From the NCBI GenBank assembly GCA_024220525.1, contig JAMYWO010000126.1:71667-99038 (forward strand): a stretch of 27,372 nucleotides of DNA, written 5' to 3'. This document shows positions 1 through 11,300 of this stretch, in pieces; the stretch's first letter is position 1; each line of letters begins with the position of its first letter. A program made the translations under genes and the position numbers. The notes under the pieces are model-generated. The model saw nothing but the letters and a program-made list of their open reading frames with translations. It searched no databases and was not told the origin of the DNA. This stretch comes from Cochliopodium minus (Eukaryota > Discosea > Himatismenida > Cochliopodiidae).

Positions 1-3
1 TTT

Positions 4-68
4 ATTTTTTATTTTTTATTTTTTATTTTTTATTTTTTATTTTTTATTTTTTATTTTTTATTTTTTGT
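4..68. repeat. 7-base tandem repeat (ATTTTTT)n
   Basis: About nine near-perfect copies of a 7-base A/T unit run from the window edge and then decay into T-rich sequence that reaches an AG acceptor at 121-122. The repeat lies in an intron of, or just upstream of, the LRR gene. It is probably a simple microsatellite with no coding role. Confidence 0.85.
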
Positions 69-122
69 TTTTTGTTTATTATTTATTTTTTTATTTTTAT
101 TTTTAATAAAAGGGAATACTAG

Positions 123-1057
123 TGTTGTCTGAATTTTTGAAAACCAACACAAAGATAAAAGAATTAGACTTAACATCAAACGAAATAGATGGAAACTCGG
201 CGAAACATCTCTCCGGGTCACTCTCAATCAATCAATCTCTCAAAAAACTGATTTTGGGTTCTAATCAGATAACATCTCACATCATCAAAGAACTTTCCCC
301 TTTCCTTTTGATCAACACTTCTCTCACTTCTCTGAATTTATCTCAAAATTTGTTGTATGATGAGGGTAAAAAAAATTAAAAAAGCTTTTAAAAAATAAAA
401 AAGTTTTTTTTAAAAAATTATTTTAATTTATTTTTTTTTAAATAATTTTTTTTATTTAGGACTCAAAGAATTGACTGACGTTTTGAAATCCAATTTTACC
501 ATAAGAGAGCTTAATTTTTCACACAATAACATCACTGCTGAGGGGACCCAATATTTCGCCACCGTTTATTTGAAAATAAATGTGAACCTCAAATATCTTA
601 ATTTCGATTATAACAATCTGGGTGATGAAGGGATGATCTCATTGTTAAACAATTTAAAAGCTAATAAGTCAATACAATCCCTTTATTTAGCTAACAATCA
701 CATTTGTATAAAAAAAACTTTTAGTTTATATTTTTTTATTTCTGGATTTATTAACATTTTTTAATTTAGTTAACCCTGCTGCAATCGAATTAGCCAATTT
801 TTTGCACGTTAATGAAACACTCACGTCTGTTTCTCTTCCTGGTAACCATATCAGTAAAGAAGCTTTCACAAATTTATTGGAGGCTGTAAAAGGAAACCAC
901 TCTTTAAATTTCCTAAATCTACCAAGCACCTATGGCCGCGATGAGGAATCAAAGATCTTAACCAATAAAATAGCTGTGGAGGTAAAAAAAAAAAAAAAAT
1001 AATAATTTTTATTAATTTAAAAAATTATTAAATTTTCTTTAATAGCTGGAAAAGTAA
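123..1057 (+). CDS. Leucine-rich-repeat protein, 3' part (5' end outside window)
   Basis: Four exons join in phase: 123-365, 460-705, 770-981 and 1046-1057, ending at TAA 1055-1057. The first exon opens after an AG acceptor, so the start codon lies to the left. The product is a run of about ten LRR units of roughly 28 residues, of the ribonuclease-inhibitor/NLR type: short strand motifs such as LKELDLTSN and LKYLNFDYNNLGDEG, each followed by a helix ending in N-x-S/T. Such proteins are solenoid scaffolds for protein binding; a specific partner cannot be read from the sequence. A strong donor-like GTAAGT overlaps the stop codon at 1054-1059, which suggests that the gene once continued into 1081-1294. 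It is convergent with the myosin gene, with the stop codons about 300 bp apart. Confidence 0.82.
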
Positions 1058-1080
1058 GTTTTTTTTCCCAATATGTTTTT

Positions 1081-1294
1081 TTTAAAGCTTCATTTCCTCA
1101 TAGAAATATTCAATGGAGTCCTGGAATGTTTCATCTACCCTAGATCTTTTATTGTTGCAATGTTGTATTTTGTTCTTTGTTTAAGAATCTTCCAAAAGAA
1201 TATCTTAAAGTTGAAAATTCCAAGGTTTGTAGTATACGAGATCATAAAGAAAATAGATAAAAATTTGTACAAGAACTTGAATTTCAAAAATTGA
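1081..1294 (+). pseudogene. Frame-broken remnant of the LRR gene's C-terminal domain
   Basis: Two reading frames alternate here. One frame reads HRNIQWSPGMFHL and then, after an interval, KNLPKEYLKV. The other reads PRSFIVAMLYFVLCL between these two and FVVYEIIKKI after them. Taken in order they look like one short domain with a W-x-P...H...FP..F.....LL...LPKE....I pattern, which I recall at the C-terminus of some amoeba repeat proteins. No intron fits between the pieces, because they abut. The simplest reading is a decayed 3' end of the upstream LRR gene, with the TAA at 1055 now ending translation. Assembly indels are the alternative; the intact long frames of neighbouring genes argue against a poor assembly. 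The domain assignment is from memory and moderate. Confidence 0.5.
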
Positions 1295-1358
1295 AAGGAG
1301 GAAAAAAAAAATAAAAAATTATTTATATTATAATTTCCAAAATTTATTATATAATTTA
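1295..1358. other. Convergent 3' spacer, LRR remnant to myosin
   Basis: This is a short A/T-rich spacer where the LRR-side and myosin transcripts end tail to tail. Polyadenylation signals for both strands are expected here. Several AATAAA-like strings occur but cannot be told apart from background. Confidence 0.4.
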
Positions 1359-4300
1359 TTAATTAATATCAATATTTCCTAAACTGGAGATTTTGGAAGA
1401 AAGCTTTTGTTTCTGAAGTTTGATCTGATCTAATTGATCCTCCAAGCTGAAAACCTGATCCTCTAACTCGCGGTTCTTCTTGTTCAAAGAATTCATCTGG
1501 TTCTCATACTCCTGCTTCTCCTTCTCCCAGATGTTCTGTTTGATCTGCTCTCTCTCCAACTTTTCCTTCATTCTTCTTAACTCAGACTCAGCTTTTTGTA
1601 AACCACGAGAATCTTTAGAACGAGAGTTAGTTGCTTCAAAAGCTTCGGTTTTAGATTGTTTAAGCATCTTCTCTAAGACCCTGATACGTTTTGAAGCTTG
1701 CGTTGATTCTTTGGTGGAAACATCCAAACGATGGTGCAAGTCGTCAATTTCCTGCTCGAGGGAGAGTTTGGTCTGGTTGAAATTGTTTTTCTCTCTTTGG
1801 GACAATTCGAGTTTGTTTTTTAACTCCATCACAGTTCTCTCGTATTCAAGTGTCTTTTCGTCCAATCTTTGTCTATGTTCATTTTCTCTATCAAGTTTAC
1901 CTAAAAAAAAAAGAAGAAAAAAATGAAAAGAATAAAAAAAAATGATTTTAAAAAGGAATTTTTTACGTGAAATTTCATCTATTTCTTTTTGTAAGCTAAT
2001 TTTGAGAGATTCAAGATCTTGTCTTGCATCTTCCTCTTCCTCGAGTTGCTCCTTGGTCTCCTCAAGCTCGGTTTGGATCTGGCGTTTCTGCTTCTCAGAC
2101 CTCTGTACAGTACGTCTCTGCTCCTCAAGCAAATTGTTTAACTCACTAATCTTTCTCTCATTCAAGGAATTAGAGTTCTCCATGGACTGGTTCTCTTTCT
2201 CCAAGTTTGACATCTGAATAAAAAATAAAACATAATAAAAAATATAAAACATAATAAAAATAATTATATTAACACCAAGTAAAATTAATTTATTAGAATT
2301 ATTGTTCTTTACCTGTTGACGCAACTGGTTGATCTCTTCTTCCAACTTCCAGCTGTTCTGCTCAGTGTTCGAGGAGACGGACTGGGTGTCGTGGAACTTA
2401 CGTTGCATGTCGTCCAACTCTTTTTGTGCTTTACGTTTCTCCTTTTCAGATTTGCTTAAAGTCTTTCTCAATTCTTCTACCTGTATTCTTAAATCAGTGG
2501 AGTCTCCTAAATAAAATTAAAATTAAAATAAATTTTGGTAAAATGAAAAAGTTGTTTGTAGATTTTTTTTTCAATAACATGTTTAAAAATAAATAAAACA
2601 AAAAGTTAAATTAAAAAAGTTAATTGAAGATTTCTTTTTATTTTCAAAAATTGTAAAAAAAATTTAAAAATAAAGTTCAAAAAAAACAATCAATTAAAAA
2701 AAATGAATAAACAATTTTTTTTTTTGTTTCCATACCTTTTGCTTTTCTCAGCTCTCTGTCCTTTTCAGAAAGAGTTCTGGCAGTTTCATCCAAAATTCTC
2801 TGAATCTTCTTCAACTCACCCTCCAAAGACAAACGGGACTCCTCAGCTCTCTTCCTGGAGTCATGGGAGTTCTCCAACTCTTTCTTGGTCTCCTCCATCT
2901 CGCCAGTGAGGCGGCGCGAAAGTTCCTCGCTGTTGAGTCTGGCGTCTTCTTCGTCTTCGATCTGGTTCTTGAGGTTGGTGTTTTCTGATTGGAGGATTCT
3001 TAGTTGCGATTGGAGTCTTCCTTTTGATTTTGTCTCTTCGTCGAGTTGTGAGCTAAATTTAAAAAATAAAATTAAAAATAAAATTAAAAATGAAAAAAAA
3101 ATAAAAAAAAATAAAAAAAAATAAAAAAAAAATAAAAAAAAATAAAAAATAATAAATGTAAATGAATTAATATTGAAATAAAAAAACTTGTAAACAAAAA
3201 TTTGAATATTTAAAAAGAAAAAAAATTAATTTAAACTTTAAAAATAAAAAATGAAAAAAATAATTAATAAATAACAAAATATAATATTATTAAAAAAAAA
3301 AAACAGAACTAAATAAAAAAATAAATTCAACCTGACGTCTTCTAATTCTCCTTTGAGAGACCTTTTGGTAGTTTCAAGCTGAGTATTCAACTGCATCAAC
3401 TGGTTCAACTGATCCTTGGTCTCCTCGAGGGCGTTTTGGACTCTGGTAAGCTCCAGACTGTCCCCACCTCCCCCTGTTTTCTGTCTGTTGGAGGATTCTC
3501 TCAACTCTTGTTGTAATTTTTTGTTGGCGCTCTCCAATCTGTTGATTTCTCTCAAATAGTTCTCAGATTGCAAACGAGTTTCTATAGATAAAAAAAAAAT
3601 TTATTTTAATTTTAAACATTAAAAAATTTAATTAAATTAAACATTTTTTTTAACAATATTAATTAAAAAAAAAAAAATAATTTTTAAAATGATATTGAAT
3701 AATTTCACAAAAAAAAATTGTTTCTTTTACCTTCCAACTCAGATTCGGATTTACGAGAAGCCTTTTCAAAGTTCAAGACTCTCTTCTCAAGCTCCTCCAA
3801 CTGTTGCTCCAACTCCTGAGACCTCTGCTTGTGTTTCCTTCTGTTATCTTCAGCCTTGGAGCGGGACAAGCTCTCGTTGTCCAAAAGCTTCTTGAGCTCC
3901 TCGATTTCTTGGGTTTGTCTCAAATTGTCGCCACCACCAGTATTGCTAAGAGCTTCTTCGAGTTTGTTTGTCAAATCAATGTTTTCAATGGCGAGTTTCT
4001 TTTTCTCCCTTTCAAAAGCATCTTTCAACTCTATCTCTTCCTCCAACTGTTTCTTGAGCTCCTCTTTCTCGCTACTCAAAGTCTTTCTGTTCTTTTCTAT
4101 CTTGGTGTTGGCTTCGATCTCTTCCTCCAACTCCTCGGACACTTTCTTGAGCTCCTCCTGCACGTTCTTCAGATTTCTCTGTGTGTTCAAAAGCTCAGTG
4201 AGGCTCGTCTCTTTTTCGTTGTACAAAAGTTTGGATTCGTTTTCGTATTTCTTCCTTGCGCCTTCTGTTTTGAGGTACTTCTCTTCCAATTTTGAATGGT

Positions 4301-7300
4301 TATCCTTCAAAGTACTCAAATCTCCCTCCACTTTCTTGTTTTGACGTAATAAAGACTGATAATCATTCTCAAGTTTAGCATGGTCGCTTTTGATTTGTTG
4401 CAACTCTTTCTCGAGCTTTTTGTTCTTCTCGTAAAACTTTCCAAGGTTGTCCTCCATGCTCCCCATCTGGTTCTTTTGTTCAGTTGATAGAAACCCTTCT
4501 TTCTTGACTTTGTTGCTGAGATCTTCGTAGTTACGCTCGAGATCTTCATACTCGTTCTGTTGTGCTTCGAATCTTTGTTGCAAAGTCTTCAATTCTTTTT
4601 CTGCTCTCTCCTTTTGTTCGGAGACAACCTCCAATTTGTGGGAAGTATCGTCTAATTCAGTCGACAAATTCTTTTTGATCTTTTCGAGATCCAGTTTGGT
4701 TTTGTTGAGATCATCTTTGTTGTTTTCGATATCAATGAGCAACTTCTTGTTTTGGGTGGAGAGTTTGTTTTTGTCCTCTTCAGTCTTTTCGAGGAGATCC
4801 TTGGTTTCTTTGAGATCTTTCTCCATACTAGAAAGCTTCTTCTCCATCTTTGAAACGTTGGAAAGGGCGCTCCTGAGTTCTTCTCTGAGATTGGAAATTT
4901 CGTTTTCAAACTGTTTGGAATTCTTTTCAAATTTTTGTTTCTCACGACCCTCTTTAAGGAGAAGCTCTTGATTATCATTAAGGGTACCTTCTGATTTCTT
5001 CAACTGATTTTGATAAGAGTTGCTCTTCTCTTGTTCAAGAGACAAGCTGTTCTGAAGATCACTTATTCTTTCCTCAAAAACAATAGCCTGCTTTTTCATT
5101 TTCTCAATCACCTCTTCATATTTCTTTTTCTCTCTTTGGAAATCTCCGCCAGAGTTCTTCAACTTTTCTTCCAATTCTTTTATTCCTCCTTCGTTTTGGA
5201 TTTTGGACTTGTTGAGATCCTTCAACTTTTGGTCAAGATCATCAAAGTCCTTTGTGAGTTCTTCATTCTCTCTGTCCAATTTGTTTCTCTCTTCAATTAC
5301 CTTTTCCAATTTCTCCAATGTTTCCATTTGATCGCGCTTTCTTTCTTTGAGCTCATTTTGTAATTTGTTGCGTTCAGTGGTAAGTTCTTTCAACTCGTTG
5401 TTTTTATTTTCTACAGCAAGTTTAAGGTTGGTTATTTCTTCTTTCAATTTGTTCATTTCCTCATCGAGTTGAAATTGAGGAATAAGAGGCTTTGTTTTTT
5501 GGAACAACACGTTCCACTTCCAATCGCGAAACTCAAGCCAAGTTTGGATGTTCTTTTTTACCATCCCTGCTGCTTGTGTTTGTTTACCAAGTTTTTTGAA
5601 GGCTGATCTAGCCAACCAAGCTCTGCATCCACTTTGTACAGAAAGAATCATTTGAGCAATTTTCTTTTCTCTCAATTCCTCCAGCTTGGCAATGACACCA
5701 TGTCTAAAAAATATTTTGGTGAGTCCAAGTTGATAATCGGTTTTAGAAGGTATGTTGTTTCCCAAATCCTTGATGATTGTCTTTGTTCCTTCTTCTTCAT
5801 CAGGTTCTAGACATAAAAAAAAGATATAAAAAATTTTGAAATTAAAATTAAAAAAAGGATTCACCATCTTTTTTGACAGTCTGGCTCAAAATGTAATAAC
5901 GTTTCAAAAAATCTCCAAAAATATATCTATTGGGATAACCCATACGAGAAATCCTGATACCTTCTAACACTCCGTTACATGACAATTGTTCCAAAATGAG
6001 ATGAGCATCCAAAACACCTGGTGTCTTTTTCAGATTCGGCAAGATACAACGAATGAAGTGAGGATAAGTAGATCCTAAAGTCTCCATGAGATCATCAAGT
6101 TGTTCTTTGTAGGAAGTAGAGACAGTCATGAAAGAAGATCCCTTGCTGTTACTTTCTTTTTGACGAGAAAGTTTCTTTGCAAGGATGGTAGCACGAGGAT
6201 TAAGGACTTCATCTCTAAACAAAATGGAGACAAAATCATCTTCAGAGCTCTTAATGACGTTTTCTATGTCTTCCTGGAGAGGATCTTTGTTTTTTTCTAC
6301 CCACCCTTCACAGTTATAGTCGACTGCTCCAGCGTAGTGAAGAACCTTGAAGTTAAAGTCTTTGAATTGTACTTTTTGGTATTTTTTGCTCTTTCCAGCG
6401 AGAGTGTGCAACTTGGTGATCAATGTCTTGTTGGTTGCACGAGGAAAGATGGATTCTTCATCAAGATAAGAAAGAATAGAGTTTGGTTTTTTTTCCATAA
6501 GATCTATTGTATCTTGTCCATCCATTCCATAATCGATGTATTTCCATTCTATGTCTTCTCTTTCGTACTCTTCTTGTTCGAGAGTGAACATGTGTTGATT
6601 GAAAAATTGTTGTAGTTTCTCGTTTGTAAAGTTAATACATAATTGTTCGAAGCTGTTTACTTCAAATATCTCGAACCCAGCAATATCCAACACTCCAATG
6701 AAGTAAGCCTCAGTTGGTTCCGCCAAAATTTTGTTCAATTTTTGAATGAGCCACAAGAAAACTCTTTCATAGATGGCTTTACACAAAGCCCTCAAAGAAA
6801 ACTATTTTATTCATTAAAAATGTTCAATTATAGAAATAAAAAATTTTACTTGAGCTTGTTCAGCATTGAAAAGCTTTTGTACTTTGTCCAAGCCAGCGGT
6901 AATGTATGGCTTTGTGATTGCCTCCCTTAACTTTGCAACCTTGATGTTGAGTAACTCAGCAGCATAAGTGAGGAAAGTCTCTGGATTTTTCACATCGGAA
7001 CCCTCTTGTCCATAGAGATTCTCAAACTCAACATTACCAAGGTTGATGATCGCAGAGATGACACGAAAGATGGCGTCTTGTTCCACCTCGTTGATACCAA
7101 TAACATGCATAGCTTCTTTGGTGCTCACAAACTCTTTCTTGTCATCGATGGAAGAAACTAGCAAACATTCCCCCGTTTTTAAAAAATTGTAATCATTTGC
7201 ATCCTTCAAGTTATACTTCTCCTTTGTCTCTTCGCTAATACCAGATAACAGCTGGTAAAAAATGTGGAAGTTTCTTTCTCCCTTTGCTTGTGAAACCACA

Positions 7301-8248
7301 CGAGACTTCTCCAACAAGTAAGTTTGTATAGTTGTACCGATGATGACACCTCCTTGGTTGAATTGGAGACGAATGAACTTCCCGAAGCGAGAAGAGTTGT
7401 CGTTTTTGTTGGTTTTTGCGTTACCAAATGCTTCCAACATTGGATTCGCTTGCAAAATTTGTTGTTCCAATTTTCCTCCTCCTTGTGATCTCCCAGCGAT
7501 CGTGGCTATGTATTGGATAACCTTTTTTGTGTTCTCTGTTTTTCCCGCGCCCGATTCTCCAGTGATCAACATTGATTGATTCTTTTTGTTTTGCAACATA
7601 TTTCTGTAGGCTTCATCTGCCAATGCGAACACATGAGGATGTATCTCTCCTCTTCTCTTTCCTCGATAGATATCCATTATATCTTCATTATATATATCCA
7701 ACCATTTATATGGATTTATCACCACTATGAACAACCCTGAATAGGTATGTATAAGATTTTGATCATATCTTTTTTTCAAATTGTTGAATACTGTCGCTTC
7801 ATTCAAATATGCTAAATCTGACATATCATTCACTCCATCAAACTTTGGGGGATTAGAATCCATACATTTTGATTCTTCTATTTCCAATTGTTCTCCTGTG
7901 CTTGTTATTTTGACTTTAATCTTTCCAGTTCCCTTTCCAGATATTATCTCCCCAAATAGAAAGCCTGCAGTATAATTATATATTTTTATAAATCAATATT
8001 TTATCTTTTGAGTTCATTATATAATATGATTTATATATTCAATTTTGCAATGGTAATAGATTAATTTTTTGCATATTTAATATGGATCAATTAATTCTAA
8101 TTTTGTTAAAAATTTAATTTTAATTACCCTTTTCTTCATTTGGGACCCAAATAGAAGGTTTGTCTGTCAATTTGAAAGATTCATCTTCTCCATTATATCC
8201 AAGCAATTGATCATATTTCGTGGATAATTTCTTTTTTTCTGTGGACAT
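1359..8248 (-). CDS. Myosin II (conventional) heavy chain
   Basis: Nine exons join in phase: 8248-8128, 7964-6850, 6801-5865, 5806-3731, 3581-3332, 3052-2736, 2506-2313, 2213-1967 and 1900-1359. They give 1,932 aa, the usual length for the family. Visible parts are the SH3-like N-terminus (about 35-75), motor P-loop GESGAGKT (176-183), switch I NDNSSRFGKF, switch II DIAGFEIF, the CNGVLEGIR helix, two IQ-like light-chain sites (about 775-828), then about 1,100 residues of heptad coiled coil from the head-rod proline near 834. The SH2 Cys is kept and the SH1 position is Ser. The protein is an actin-activated ATPase that assembles into bipolar filaments for cortical contraction and cytokinesis. 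Glycine runs at 944-945, 1348-1350 and 1453-1456 interrupt the rod. The start is the first ATG after an A-rich leader, 85 bases beyond the Roco stop. The symbol mhcA would be used in Dictyostelium, but orthology is inferred. Confidence 0.97.
3053..3331 (-). other. Longest myosin intron, low-complexity A/T tract
   Basis: At 279 bases this is the longest intron I place in the window. It is bounded by donor AG|GTTGAA and acceptor TTTAG on the minus strand. On the plus strand it is a run of (A)nT units, with one block at about 3061-3150 built of roughly 10-base A8-9T repeats. No gene or conserved structure is seen in it. Confidence 0.8.
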
Positions 8249-8333
8249 TTATATTTTCTTGAGGATATAAAAAATCAAACAGAAAAACAATAAAATCAAT
8301 ATTTTTTATTTATTTCGACAACGGGAAAGAAAA

Positions 8334-11300
8334 TCAATCGAAATATTTTGGAAATAATGTGAATATATCACCTCGTGCAAATGAAGCAATTATCTCTTCA
8401 TCTCCCAGTAAGGCAATATCAAGGAAAGCAGAATCAGCTTCCAATTGGGTGACATAATTAAGGGATTTACCTTGGATGAATTGATAGATTAGAAGGATGT
8501 TATCAATTGTGAACCAAAGATAGATTTTAGATCTTAAGATTATTGCTTTAAAAATTTTGACAGAGCTCTTTTTGGGCAGATCGATGCAAGATTGTAAGAT
8601 GGGATTGGAATTTGATCTGATGTTAAGATCCCACACAACTACAGTGTTGGGAGGGCTGTAAGCAAAAAGATAGTTCTCACAAACACTGAGAGAGGTGAGG
8701 GGAGATGTAAAATCAAAGATATCACATATTTTGATTTTATCACTGGAATATAACCAATACAATCGGATTACTCCCTTTTAAAGTTAATAAACGAGTAGAA
8801 AAAATTAAGATTCTTTACCCTTTTAGTTGAAATGTAAAAGTAGGACTCCATTAATACATGGTTCATTTCACCAGCAACTACACTGTTCATTCTTTCGTAG
8901 GATGTGGGAAGATCCAGAGTGTGGATCAAAGAGGAAGGAGAACAAAGTCTGATTTTATTGTCTACTGAGAGAGTGACAAATCTTTTGACTCTTTTCGTCA
9001 CCAATTTTTTGACTTCTCCTTCAAAAATAGAAGTCATTTGGGTTATGTTTTTCTCTACATTGAGTTTTTTAATCTTCCACTTTTTGTTGTGTATTCTGAT
9101 AACATTATCATTCACATTTGTTAAAATTTTGTTCTTGTATACTTCCATAAGGTTGCATCTTTAAGGAAATGAAAGATAAACTTATATTTTTTCTCAAAAT
9201 TTTTTTTACCCGTGTTCTATCTCTTTTTTTTCGGAAATTCTTCTAGTTTCATTGTGTACTTGTAATATAACGTTCCCACCGTTGAAGTACGTGAAAGACT
9301 CACTGGTTTTGATTTGCTTTGAAACAAAAGAAAGATCGACAATAAAAGGGGAAAATGTGAGGTAAAAGTTTTTTTCTTGGTTGGAAATAAACTCAAAGTT
9401 GGAGGTAATAAATTTTTCTTTTTTGATCATATCTTTTTTGGATTGTCTTTCATTGATCTCTTCTTTGGATCCAAAAGAGAGAATGATCTTGTCGACGATC
9501 ACAGTCGCAGAAGGTCTTTCGCTCGGATTGATATCCCAACACTTTGTGATCAAGTTGGATATTTCAATAGGAGTGGATTGTAGTGGCATGGTAGGTCTAA
9601 GATTTTCTGAAATGATAGCGTTTTTGATATCAACTCCAGAGTTGGTCCTTTTAAATGAAAATTTAAAAGATTATATAGAAATTTAACTCATTTTTTTTTT
9701 ACCAATAGCTGGTAGTTTTGGTGATTGATTTCGTTTCAAAAGTACAATCTTGGGATCGCATGCAGGTGTTTTCCCCACATTTAACACAAATATTTACATT
9801 TTCGATCACTTCCTTGCTGATCAAATATTCTTTGTACTCACTAAATGGATAATCTAAAAAAAAGTTGAAAAAAAAATTTTTTACAAAAGAAAAAAACTAC
9901 TTCTTGAATAAATTTCATAAGTTATGATAGCAAAAGAGTAAATGTCAATTTTCTCGTTGTATTTTTGTCCGTTAAAACTTTCAGGAGCCATCCACGTAAA
10001 TGATGCCAGCACTTGGCTCAAATCAAAAGCTACATTTTGTGCTAAACCAAAGTCTCCAACCTTGCACCTGACGGGATCACTTGGGTTTAAGCTGGTGACA
10101 AAAATCTAGATCCACAATTTAAAAATAAAGTTATAAACACAAATGTTTGATTTCATTTACATTAGGACTTCTTAAATCCCTATGTATGATGGGAGGTTTG
10201 AATGAATGCAAGAATTCCAAAGCTAAAAAATTTTTAAAGAAAAATTAATCTAAAATTTAATTTGGGGAATCTTACCCTTTGAAATGTCAAGGCAAAAAGC
10301 TATTTTTAATCGATCATTGAAGATGTCTTTGGGCAAAAGTATCTCAGAGTTTAAATGAGCTCTTAGATCTTTAAGAGGGCAATATTCTAGGATCATTCTT
10401 AAAATGGGAGAAGAAGTAATGCCAAACAAATGTACCACGTTGGGGTGGTCAAGTTGGCTCATTATTGAAACTGAAAAAAAATTAGTATTAAAAAATGAAT
10501 AAAAGTTTTTAGGATCATTGATTACCTTCGTGGCAAAATTCAGAAAATTTCCCACTGATTATGGAGATGTTTTCTGTATCTTTAATGTGAAGTTCTTTGA
10601 TTGCAACAATTTTATCATGTTCGAATAGTGAAAGGGGAGTAAGCAGACCCTTATAAACAGCCCCAAAACTTTTTAAAAATAATAATTAATTAAAAAATAT
10701 TTTTATAAAAAAAAAGGTTACCTTCCTTGTCCTAATTTCTCGTTTACAACGATTCTATTATTTAAAATTGGTAGGTGTGAAAGGGTTATTTCTGGGGCTA
10801 TTTTAGATAATATCATTTTGTGAGATTTTTCACAATTAATAACTTTTACGTCTTGGATGAAATTCTCTATCACTACGGATCTTTGGATCTTTGTTTCGTG
10901 ACCATCTTTAACACAATCTGAACAAAATATGTATTCTTTGATTTGGTTCATTGTTTTTTCGTTGTAAAATGCTTTTTTATAAAATTAAAAGTTGGATGTT
11001 GATAAAATAAAAAATTTTAAAAGTGATCTTACTGGATATTAGAGATCCAATAATTTGAGAAATTTTATGTACTAAGGGAACTCTGAGGTTTACTTTATTT
11101 TTTGTAGCTCTCTTGATACTTTTGTTATCAAGCTCCAATTTGATTTTTTCTTTGGCACTTTCGACAGAGATATCATTGGAAATGAACGGAGAATTAAGAA
11201 AATCTGGTGGAGGAGTCGGGAGATCATTCACTACAATTGTTTCATTGCTTTTTATTAATTTATCATTACCCTTTAGGAGTTTCTTCATGGATTGAGAAGA

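Noticed and set aside
3804-4344. Long plus-strand open frames over the myosin rod, and similar ones at 1480-2217 and 6100-6615
   Set aside because: They are antisense shadows of the coiled-coil and motor coding sequence. Their Ser/Phe/Leu-rich content mirrors Glu/Lys-rich codons on the other strand.
8334-9589. Separate small genes for the kinase end and the WD40-like pieces
   Set aside because: Each piece ends and begins at GT-AG borders with matching phase, and the order equals that of Roco/LRRK proteins.
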